In this document: positions 29,401 to 35,912 of the stretch, one piece after another
How positions within the stretch are numbered: position 1 is the first letter of the stretch
Layout: the number at the start of each line of letters is the position of its first letter
IMG/VR virus record: IMGVR_UViG_3300019458_000039
Location: 1 to 57,436 of that record
Length of the DNA: 57,436 nucleotides
Reading direction: 5' to 3' (one strand)
Source: a virus
Notes under the pieces: generated by a model
Seen by the model: the letters and a program-made list of their open reading frames with translations, nothing else
Databases searched by the model: none
Told to the model about the DNA's origin: nothing
Made by a program: the position numbers and the translations under genes

Positions 29401-29967
29401 CACTGGAATCAAATTCCACCGATATAGTTCAAATACAACGTCTTGAATTTGAAATCGGTCGGTTGGTCGAACCGTACCAAACGGTTGTGCAAGCACTCTA
29501 TTCATAATCAAAACGAATTGTTGCTTCCACTCCGTATTGTTTGTATCATTCCAACGAACAGCCGTATTAGCAAGATTGACACCATTAGCATCAATCACAG
29601 TTTCCGTGGTCATTGCTGATGTAATTTTGACCAAGCCTCGTGCAGGGAGCGCTCTGTCCGCTTTATACGAAATCAGCTTTGCTAAACGCAGAATACTTTC
29701 ACGGCGCTGTGCCGTAGAGATGAAAACCTCTTGTGCATTTGTATCAAGACGATATGCGATCAGTTCAGAAATATACGCAAATGTTTCAATAATTGCAATG
29801 AATTCACTACTTTCAATATAATCGTTGAAGGTTTCAGGAAAATATAGCTTGATGTAATCAATCAAGCTCTGTTTGACTGTGTTATAATCAAAGGCAGCAA
29901 AGTTAACGTTTTGGAACGCTGTATAGACACGATCCCAACTTTCAGCACGTGAAACAAGACGACTCAT
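26419..29967 (-). CDS. 6: Baseplate wedge protein gp6
   Basis: A 1182-residue protein related to T4 gp6 (660 residues), the dimeric inner-wedge subunit that ties six wedges into the baseplate. The N-terminus is diagnostic: FDYNTVKQSLIDYIKLYFPE, FNDYIESSEFIAIIETFAYI, YRLDTNAQEVFIST, then RRESILRLAKLISYKADRALPARG. The C-terminal region (TTIRNFFDITTWEFGETFFF, then MAAAIHAALPTEIRSVVLVP) fits the family fold. About 500 extra residues form beta-rich insertions in the middle (around residues 680-880). The start overlaps the gp25 stop (ATGA at 29964-29967). Late expression comes from the box upstream of gp25. Confidence 0.93.
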   Translation of the reverse strand: MSRLVSRAESWDRVYTAFQNVNFAAFDYNTVKQSLIDYIKLYFPETFNDYIESSEFIAIIETFAYISELIAYRLDTNAQEVFISTAQRRESILRLAKLISYKADRALPARGLVKITSAMTTETVIDANGVNLANTAVRWNDTNNTEWKQQFVLIMNRVLAQPFGTVRPTDRFQIQDVVFELYRWNLIPVPQGVFSYGTSVGGTSVSMELVPVEHDDSLGIIERRPQNNSDFSFLYGTDGLGDSSDTTGFFCFTKQGTLQRFRTTFDGITPNQTYDVNATNVNEIDVWLNNVNPDTGVTLDEPALLPYKRASDIPSGEWQQVDLAHAQNVIFNTNPARNKYEIETLTDDRIRLIFGDGEFADIPSGTFDIWTRASLDQDLSIPRSAVANIPATFTYTDAFGRVQTFTFTVSLINSLQNASARETIEHIRVTAPAVYFTQDRMVNAEDYNIFPLQDSTILKLRSINRTFAGDSKYIAWHDPRENYENVKIFSDDGYLYFDDNLTGTLTPSVNINTLIETYIQPLLSSTDIFMQLVSNGVDVADIRRIFNQDELDRIAAALTAPPSPVSAELYYNKVLNEWFAVKESADPANAGTPPLYVDGLGGAGWNASPALNDFIPYALIFAEQINIVDNIYRVSRLGRRTIVESVTTRFWNTNNANTVVDYDTLNSVNDDVIILKANLNNNRNGVLTQNWEFDVLGQETIESGPDLGLTDIHRLSVISADQNGDHVPDNPNLLELINPVFTLTAGYQEITFTTPISGADLPYTVATTYTATLTIDGVATPVSMPVVTPLTFTFSSLVAAVNAALPVAPAPGAGHIQLFQGGLLVTSATYDTTSTVAITQPGGGPFIFGSIVNPGPGTIGTAVVGSSTAPHTGTVLTVPSDYITGQGDVSVSGDLTGMVNTSDWNEGSLIANEIVNTVDVFDMNGNIEVSVSVKDYVYFSRLTITEPWVPTETTPQSMSLFIEDMLAGSDLWRRNNGRNNFNFAWFHRSTRYHLVDPAASNIIDTYVITKGYYTSLKRALENNETLPSVPTPQDLRTSYNYLLDNKMISDTVILHGGLIRLLFGPNAAPELQATLKVIRAENGVLTDNQVKTTIVTTIRNFFDITTWEFGETFFFTEMAAAIHAALPTEIRSVVLVPTFTTNQFGDMFEVLCREDEIFYADISVNNVEIVPAYNAVNLRLNG

Positions 29968-30347
29968 TGCGTTACGCCTTCAAAAGTAATGTTCAAATTC
30001 AACGTATCAATAAACTCCAACTCAACATAGAGCAAACGAGCTGTAGCAACTACGTAGTTCTGATCTGGAACTGGGACTACTTGAAGCGAGAGCATCTTCA
30101 CGCGTGGATCGAATCGGAAAACCGTCTCGAGATCTTCTCGAATAATGCCAAGCGTAATGTCGTCCATTGGTTCGAAGGCCATATCGGGAATTCGCGTTCC
30201 AAATGTTGGCATCATAACGCGCTCACCACGTCGCGTAAAGATGTGTTGTAGCAAGTCCACCTTCACTAGCTCGACATCGACCAATGAAAAACTCTTGTTT
30301 TTCTGGTATTCGAACGACGAGTAGCCTTTGTAAAGTCCCTTGATCAT
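29964..30347 (-). CDS. 25: Baseplate wedge subunit gp25
   Basis: A 127-residue protein, close to T4 gp25 (132). Start is ATG at 30347, with AAGGA in the leader; an adjacent upstream TTG is less likely. GPW/gp25 family features are LLQHIFTRRGERVMMPTFGT, the IPDMAFEPMDDIT segment, and the FRFDPRVKMLSLQVVP strand. In T4 it binds gp6 and gp53 and nucleates the sheath. It is translationally coupled to gp6. Confidence 0.93.
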   Translation of the reverse strand: MIKGLYKGYSSFEYQKNKSFSLVDVELVKVDLLQHIFTRRGERVMMPTFGTRIPDMAFEPMDDITLGIIREDLETVFRFDPRVKMLSLQVVPVPDQNYVVATARLLYVELEFIDTLNLNITFEGVTQ

Positions 30348-30369
30348 CAAACCGTTCCTTGTTTAGGCA

Positions 30370-30377
30370 TATTTATC
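30370..30377 (-). promoter_or_regulatory. T4-type late promoter box GATAAATA
   Basis: Minus-strand GATAAATA, 22 bases before the gp25 ATG at 30347 and just after the gp5 stop. It would drive gp25 and gp6. Confidence 0.65.
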
Positions 30378-30383
30378 GAAAGG

Positions 30384-31871
30384 TTAACGTCGCCAGAATG
30401 TGCCTCGTGGAATGGTTTCCCCACGCTCAACTCTACCAACTTGCTTGCTATCGTAAGGGAATTCTGGCGCATGTGTAAAGTCGTTTTGCGTCATAACACG
30501 AGCCCACGGTTCATGGTCAGGAACCCTATTAGTCCAGAATGCGGGCTGCTCACTCGGATCATTTGCTGGATCGGCCGTCGCTGCTGTTGGACCATTATGG
30601 TGAATTGCTGGTGCTGTTTCGATGATGTTGCCGCCAGCATTGTGATTTGTCACTCCACCAGACGTCAGATTTAATGTACTGCCAGCTTTTTCTTGAATGT
30701 TGGCAACCGCTTCAAGAAACATACTGCCTTTTGTTTTGATGTGGGTGTCGGAATCCGTCAAAATAAATGTGCTTTGATTGATATGAGCGCGCCAATTCAT
30801 GTGAAATTTGAAGTGAACGTCTTTCAGCGCCTCGACACGAATTTCATCTTCACTGTACATATGAATGCCTTTTTTGGCATACATACGAATCGTTTCATCG
30901 CTTGTGAAATTGATGTCTTTCTTAGCGTGGAACGTGATTCGACGATCGCAATAGATATCAAGGTTGCCACTTTCATCGAATTCCATCCACATTTTTCCTT
31001 TTGCGGTGGTAAAATATAGACGTTCATTCGTGTCATCCATCAAAATCTGAGCGCCGCTTGTCGTTCGTGTACGAACACGACAATTTCGTTGTCGATCATC
31101 CATCGAAAATGCATGGAAACCGGGTGATGTTAATGAAAACGCCTGACTATCAAGATTGCCTTCACCAAACAATCCGGTTGCATCTGGATCGATCCGGCTC
31201 TTATTATAGCCCTGACGACTTTCCCAACCATCCCACGTAAAATCCTTATCGTCTTGAACGAGGCTAGTCGCAAAGGGGAGTTGTTCGATGTCAACTGCAC
31301 TTGCTGTATAGTCCGCAGCTCGAGTTCGCCATTCAAAGTTTGGTTCTCCCTTTGGAAATGCCTCTCGAAGATTTTTGTTAAGTGGTTCAATGAAGTTTTC
31401 GTCAGAGGTATATGGACCAAAAGGACGCTGATCTGTACTACCTTTCTCTAACTCTGGGTGCTCGTCGTACATAAAACGACCATGTGGCATTGTGTGTGGA
31501 CGAAATTGATCCCAAATACCGCCAAGGAATACACGGAGACGAGGATCTCCGTCAATAAACATAACCAAAACCTGTGTTCCGACTTTTGGAACACACCACA
31601 ATCCATATCCAATTGCTCCCCGAGACTCACTTTCTTCCGGACCGCGAGTTCCAACTTCGGTCTGTCCTGCAAAGGGGGAAACGTAAATTGCCCACGGCAA
31701 GTCATTGATTGATGTACCAATTGTCTCTCCAAGTGTGGGACAGACCACACGTATACGGCCCATTTGCTGCGGATCGTTAGTATCAACGACCAATCCCATC
31801 GTGACAATCCCCTCAAAAGTTGAGCGAGGGTTTGCGTCTGCTAAAAATGTTTCTAGTTGTCTGGTTCTCAT
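30384..31871 (-). CDS. 5: Central spike protein gp5-like (VgrG/OB-fold), no lysozyme domain
   Basis: A 495-residue spike protein. Residues about 20-120 are the OB-fold region of gp5/VgrG (GIVTMGLVVDTNDPQQMGRI, WCVPKVGTQVLVMFIDGDPR). Residues about 260-410 have a repetitive pattern (ITFHAKKDINFTSDETIRMY, then GIHMYSEDEIRVEALKDV) typical of the triple-stranded beta-helix needle. Unlike T4 gp5, there is no lysozyme domain between OB-fold and needle: the linker (about residues 120-260) lacks the E-D-T catalytic pattern. The start overlaps the hub gene's stop (ATGA at 31868-31871). The PAAR protein at 10311-10595 is the likely tip. Confidence 0.88.
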   Translation of the reverse strand: MRTRQLETFLADANPRSTFEGIVTMGLVVDTNDPQQMGRIRVVCPTLGETIGTSINDLPWAIYVSPFAGQTEVGTRGPEESESRGAIGYGLWCVPKVGTQVLVMFIDGDPRLRVFLGGIWDQFRPHTMPHGRFMYDEHPELEKGSTDQRPFGPYTSDENFIEPLNKNLREAFPKGEPNFEWRTRAADYTASAVDIEQLPFATSLVQDDKDFTWDGWESRQGYNKSRIDPDATGLFGEGNLDSQAFSLTSPGFHAFSMDDRQRNCRVRTRTTSGAQILMDDTNERLYFTTAKGKMWMEFDESGNLDIYCDRRITFHAKKDINFTSDETIRMYAKKGIHMYSEDEIRVEALKDVHFKFHMNWRAHINQSTFILTDSDTHIKTKGSMFLEAVANIQEKAGSTLNLTSGGVTNHNAGGNIIETAPAIHHNGPTAATADPANDPSEQPAFWTNRVPDHEPWARVMTQNDFTHAPEFPYDSKQVGRVERGETIPRGTFWRR

Positions 31872-34681
31872 ATTTGGTGAAGTCCTACAAGGAAGGCGCC
31901 CTTATTTGATACATTAATTGTTCCAACTTTATTGATCTGCTTTATGCGACTCTGACCACGCGTAAAAGAAATGTGGAGCCAAAACGTTCGGTCCTTTTCT
32001 AAGAGGAATTGATCGTATGGTACTTCTCCAACAACCTTTTTCGCGCGTTCGAACATTGCACTTGAATTGGATTCTATGTTAGTAAATGCGACATCAACTG
32101 CTTCCCCAAGACCGTGTTGTGAATTGCTATTACTCCTGAAGGCAGAATTAATCACCAACGAGGCCCCGTAAGTGTTGCGCAGCGGCTCGACAATGTTAAC
32201 ACACAGTGCCCGCAAGTTGCACACGATTTCCTTTTCCGAAAGGCCATTTACTGCCCTCAGAGCATAATTCGGAGCAGAAATACGCGTATTCGTTGTCAAG
32301 TCCTTCAGTTGATAATTTGGCGACAATTGGAACGTTGGTGGGAATGGTCCCTCGTGTGCAAAAATATCTTGACAGTCCGAAGGCACATTCGTCGCCGGTT
32401 GTTTTTGAGGAGGAGGCGGCGGTGGTGTTGGTTGCGGTTGGGGCGTTTGCACCGCTGGTGGTGGATCAACCTTTGGTTTATCCTGACAGTCCTTATTATT
32501 CGCTTGTTTCTTTTTCTCTTCTGGGGTCGGACATGGTTTCGCACCCGCAGCGTTGCTTTTAGCGGTTGGCTCTTGGCCCTTTGCAGGTTCCGTGCACGGT
32601 TCAACAAAATCGTAACACTTGCTCACCATTGCTGTAAAAGCAACTGCTTTCTCTTTGTTCTTTTTCAAAAAGTCATACGTATTGGCCTCAGGTAGCGCGA
32701 TCATTTGAAGAGTCTGCGTAAATTCCCCAGCAGTGAAGTTATGCTCAATTCCATAGATGTAGTAATGCCCTTCAAACCAAAAGTTCGCCGCATAGCTTGT
32801 TCGATCACGAAATGCCTGCAAGTCGTCGTTTTTCTGAGGCATCTTAATGTTTATCTTTGCCAGGAGCGGAAAGTCGCCCATCAACATTGGTCCAATGGTT
32901 GATTGCGTTTCTGTTGTCGAATTGGTTGCACCACAAACGTTTGAACCGTCCGGCTTTAAAACTACTGCGTCTACAAATCGTAGCGAAACAGCAGGATTTG
33001 AAAGATTGCTAGCTGTTTCGAGGAATGCTGTATTCCCACGAATTTTTACAGTCGCCTCAGCAACCTCCAAACTGGCATGCTTTGCCATTGTAAAACTTGC
33101 ACCAATATTTGTTCCCGGGTGATCAGTATTATTTCCGCGCCCCTGTGCTTGTGATCCAAAGTAGACTGGAAACTTAACGGGATTAGTGGGAGTTTGTGGA
33201 TTCGTCCACCCATTCGGATCAATGTGAGTTGAACGAGCACCAATATTTTGCAGTTGTTCTTTAAATGAATTAGCGCTTGTTGCCGTTTGCAAATATGCTA
33301 GGCCTAAATTCATCTTTAAATCAAATTCAAGAATGTCCGTGTTCAACCCCGTGTAGATATAATCAAAAATCACCAAATGCCTGCTAATGATTTCATCACT
33401 GAGTCCACCCCTCGATGCTCCCCCCACCAAAGATTCGATCAATCCCCCCTTTGGGGAGGCAAAACGTTTTACGGAATAGATCACTTGATTTTTGTCCGGC
33501 ATAGAGCGAAGCGATGTATGAATCTTATACTCCCACTTAACTTTGTCGGGTCCAGCACCCGTCATATCAAGCTTAACTTGAGGCGACATTTGCATAACAG
33601 AGCGAATAGCGCTTTCAAGACTACCACCAATTGTCTGCTTGAGTGTTGCTGCTTCTTCGCATTCGCCTTTATCTTTGACCTGCTGGGGTGTATCGTTGAC
33701 TCGGTACAAATCGCTACAGTAAACAGGATCAAGCAGGATAATGTACTCAACCCTCTTATATTGGTTTTGGTCGGTAAAAAAACGGCTTTGATCCAGACCC
33801 GCGTCTTTCAATCTTCCAATAAAGCACTGGTAATACTCCTCATACCGCTTCGTAATCTGTGTTTGTATGTTGGCCATCGCGGCCTTCAGGGTTGGGCCCA
33901 CCTTTGCTGTAAAACCATCAGCCGCACGAGAATATTGTGGCATACGTGTGGCACCGTTCGCCATGCCAACCCACTGCATGTCATACACGCCTCCTGTTTC
34001 CGCAAACACACCTGCGATGTCGTATGGGATAAACATGACAGGCTTAATGTCGTTGATGAACAGGGCACTGTCTTGATTGTTTCGACCCAAGCCTTTATTG
34101 TCATATCCAACAAAGAACGGCTTTAACAACCAAACGACACTTGACGCGTCAACGTTAAGAGCCTGTGTGCACGTGACAATCTGGTCAACAAAAATTACAC
34201 CACGTGGCTCAGAAACTTTCACGGAACCTTCCACAGCAACAGATGTTCCTGCATCACCCGGAACCGCTTCCGCTGCCGTCGCAGATAGCCACCTTACATC
34301 GGTAATGGCAAAATCTGCATCAGACGAGCCATCAATCAATACACAAAACTCACACGGAACACCCTCTAGTGTAAGTTTTCGGGGTGAATACTTTCCCATC
34401 GCTCCCCACTTTTCGGCTTCGTCCGGACCAAGAGGATGGCGCCAAATACTACCAGTATTATCTTTCGCTAGGGCCTCGGCCGTGTCGCTATCTTTACACA
34501 TCACTAGCACAAAATAATAGCTATACGAGCGAGCATCAGACAATCGATTGATGTCAACAGATCGTCGACCCGTTAATTGACGAGGCTGGTCCGTTTTTGA
34601 CGGTGGTGGCGTCTCTGCTTCGCTCTTTTGTTTTGGATCATGTATCGGCTGAGATGTTTCTTTTCTTGGTTCTGCTGCCAT
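31868..34681 (-). CDS. Baseplate hub protein with C-terminal M15 peptidase domain
   Basis: A 937-residue protein with ATG at 34681 preceded by GGAGAGATAA. Residues 1-40 are hydrophilic, and about 50-690 form a large hub-like region (QALNVDASSVVWLLKPFFVG, VIFDYIYTGLNTDILEFDLK). A Pro/Gln-rich linker at about 725-765 leads to a domain with SAFRSNSNSQHGLGEAVDVA (zinc ligands His856 and Asp863) and FWLHISF (His903), the VanX-like M15 D,D-peptidase signature. It lies between gp53 and gp5 and is probably the gp27-position hub. The peptidase may replace the gp5 lysozyme in local wall digestion during DNA entry. Confidence 0.82.
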   Translation of the reverse strand: MAAEPRKETSQPIHDPKQKSEAETPPPSKTDQPRQLTGRRSVDINRLSDARSYSYYFVLVMCKDSDTAEALAKDNTGSIWRHPLGPDEAEKWGAMGKYSPRKLTLEGVPCEFCVLIDGSSDADFAITDVRWLSATAAEAVPGDAGTSVAVEGSVKVSEPRGVIFVDQIVTCTQALNVDASSVVWLLKPFFVGYDNKGLGRNNQDSALFINDIKPVMFIPYDIAGVFAETGGVYDMQWVGMANGATRMPQYSRAADGFTAKVGPTLKAAMANIQTQITKRYEEYYQCFIGRLKDAGLDQSRFFTDQNQYKRVEYIILLDPVYCSDLYRVNDTPQQVKDKGECEEAATLKQTIGGSLESAIRSVMQMSPQVKLDMTGAGPDKVKWEYKIHTSLRSMPDKNQVIYSVKRFASPKGGLIESLVGGASRGGLSDEIISRHLVIFDYIYTGLNTDILEFDLKMNLGLAYLQTATSANSFKEQLQNIGARSTHIDPNGWTNPQTPTNPVKFPVYFGSQAQGRGNNTDHPGTNIGASFTMAKHASLEVAEATVKIRGNTAFLETASNLSNPAVSLRFVDAVVLKPDGSNVCGATNSTTETQSTIGPMLMGDFPLLAKINIKMPQKNDDLQAFRDRTSYAANFWFEGHYYIYGIEHNFTAGEFTQTLQMIALPEANTYDFLKKNKEKAVAFTAMVSKCYDFVEPCTEPAKGQEPTAKSNAAGAKPCPTPEEKKKQANNKDCQDKPKVDPPPAVQTPQPQPTPPPPPPQKQPATNVPSDCQDIFAHEGPFPPTFQLSPNYQLKDLTTNTRISAPNYALRAVNGLSEKEIVCNLRALCVNIVEPLRNTYGASLVINSAFRSNSNSQHGLGEAVDVAFTNIESNSSAMFERAKKVVGEVPYDQFLLEKDRTFWLHISFTRGQSRIKQINKVGTINVSNKGAFLVGLHQI

Positions 34682-34692
34682 TTATCTCTCCA

Positions 34693-35025
34693 TCATACAA
34701 CCAACGGACGTGTCAAGAATTCGGTCAAGACACGCTCTCTGGTGGGCAGAATAATCGAAACTCCTTCAATAAACTCCTCATTAATGTCAACAATGTAGTT
34801 ATATTGGAGGATTAACCATCCCAAACTCACCTGCCCATACATATCATACGCAAGTAAGTCAGGCCGTTTACCATATCGGGGAGTAATCTTAAACGGAACA
34901 TCGGTGGCTGATCGCGAGAATAATCGACGATCCCACCAACCCAATCGCTCACGAAATTGTTCTGTCGTCCCACCCTGAATATACCGTCCGTTTCGAATCT
35001 CATCACTTCTTGCTTTGGTTGCCAT
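34693..35025 (-). CDS. 53: Baseplate wedge protein gp53
   Basis: A 110-residue protein starting at ATG 35025; an upstream TTG is less likely. The C-terminal part (YDMYGQVSLGWLILQYNYIV, then DINEEFIEGVSIILPTRERV) matches the LysM-like core of gp53, which in T4 (196 residues) clamps gp6 and gp25 around the hub. It is shorter than T4 gp53 and so near the minimal domain. It lies between the tube-initiator gene and the hub, all within 12 bases of each other. Confidence 0.82.
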   Translation of the reverse strand: MATKARSDEIRNGRYIQGGTTEQFRERLGWWDRRLFSRSATDVPFKITPRYGKRPDLLAYDMYGQVSLGWLILQYNYIVDINEEFIEGVSIILPTRERVLTEFLTRPLVV

Positions 35026-35034
35026 ATTCAATCC

Positions 35035-35799
35035 TTAGAAAAAGTCAAGCTGGCCAGTCTTGAATTTGATCAATGAGAATTGTTCAAATTCCCGTGGTGA
35101 GTGTGTTTCCGCGAGTGCAATATTCACATCAATCCGCACAGGCCACGGTTGTCCAAATGCGTTCGGAAGATAATCGACGTCTTCAGGAAAGGTAATATCT
35201 AGATTTGTCAAAACAACCGGAATGCGATTGATGTTTACCCAACCCACTTGTGCCCGATCGGTGTCGGGGCTCGAATAAGCATACAAATACAATACTTCTG
35301 GCGGTGCACCAAGCAATTCAAATCCACCTGATTCGCTTTTGATACGCAGGGTATTGACTTCTGCGAGTTGGACGTCTGTAATCTCCGTCCCCTCTAATTG
35401 AGCAGCATTGATTTTGTCTTCGGCCGTCAGAAGTTGGCCATCTACAGCTTTCTTTTGGTTTTGCGTAATCTGTCCTTCCTGAAAGGTACGACTTTGCTGA
35501 CCAAAGAACGGATATCGCCATGATCGCAACAGTTGAACATTGACCATGTTTGTCATTGCTTCGGAACGAGTGCGCGAAATCAACTTCGAGTTAATCGAGA
35601 ACGTTCGAGGAGCTGTATTCTTATAGATTTGGACTGCTCCGGGCATATGAACAGGCTGTACAGCTGTGTACTCAACCGAACCGTTTTCAGAGAAAGCGGG
35701 CGTGTTTTCAAACACGACTTCCTGCCGCGTAAAGCGTCCGTCGCTCGAAGCGATGTTGTTGAGTACTGAGATTAATCGAACCTTGAAGTTGCTTGCCAT
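35035..35799 (-). CDS. Baseplate tail-tube cap/initiator (gp48/gp54-like)
   Basis: A 254-residue protein. The region TAVQPVHMPGAVQIYKNTAP, RTFSINSKLISRTRSEAMTN and LLRSWRYPFFG is typical of the T4-type proteins that cap the hub and start tail-tube polymerisation (gp48 and gp54). I cannot decide between the two. The C-terminus (VVLTNLDITFPEDVDYLP) carries a tube-like strand pattern also seen in LysM-adjacent proteins. It is the first gene of the minus-strand tail block, with its own late box 31 bases upstream, divergent from gp55. Confidence 0.75.
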   Translation of the reverse strand: MASNFKVRLISVLNNIASSDGRFTRQEVVFENTPAFSENGSVEYTAVQPVHMPGAVQIYKNTAPRTFSINSKLISRTRSEAMTNMVNVQLLRSWRYPFFGQQSRTFQEGQITQNQKKAVDGQLLTAEDKINAAQLEGTEITDVQLAEVNTLRIKSESGGFELLGAPPEVLYLYAYSSPDTDRAQVGWVNINRIPVVLTNLDITFPEDVDYLPNAFGQPWPVRIDVNIALAETHSPREFEQFSLIKFKTGQLDFF

Positions 35800-35829
35800 T
35801 CTTATTTTCCCTAAATAGCGTTCCTTGAA

Positions 35830-35837
35830 TATTTATT
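35830..35837 (-). promoter_or_regulatory. T4-type late promoter box AATAAATA
   Basis: Minus-strand AATAAATA, 31 bases before ATG at 35799. It lies only 5 bases from the -35 of the divergent gp55 promoter, so late and early complexes on the two strands should compete. Confidence 0.65.
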
Positions 35838-35842
35838 CAGCG

Positions 35843-35870
35843 TTGACTGGTGGAAAAAACCTGCTATAAT
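35843..35870 (+). promoter_or_regulatory. Sigma70-type promoter of the gp55 operon
   Basis: TTGACT (35843-35848), a 16-base spacer and a perfect TATAAT (35865-35870) lie 42 bases before the gp55 ATG. This is the best host-type promoter in the window, as expected for a gene that must be made before late transcription. Confidence 0.8.
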
Positions 35871-35912
35871 AAAAGGAACCCCACCAAAAACAACAATAAA
35901 AGGGCGCTCTCG

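Noticed and set aside
33377-34126. Open plus-strand frame of 249 codons inside the hub gene
   Set aside because: The product is rich in Cys, His and Arg with no domain pattern, and the minus-strand hub frame is clearly the coding one.
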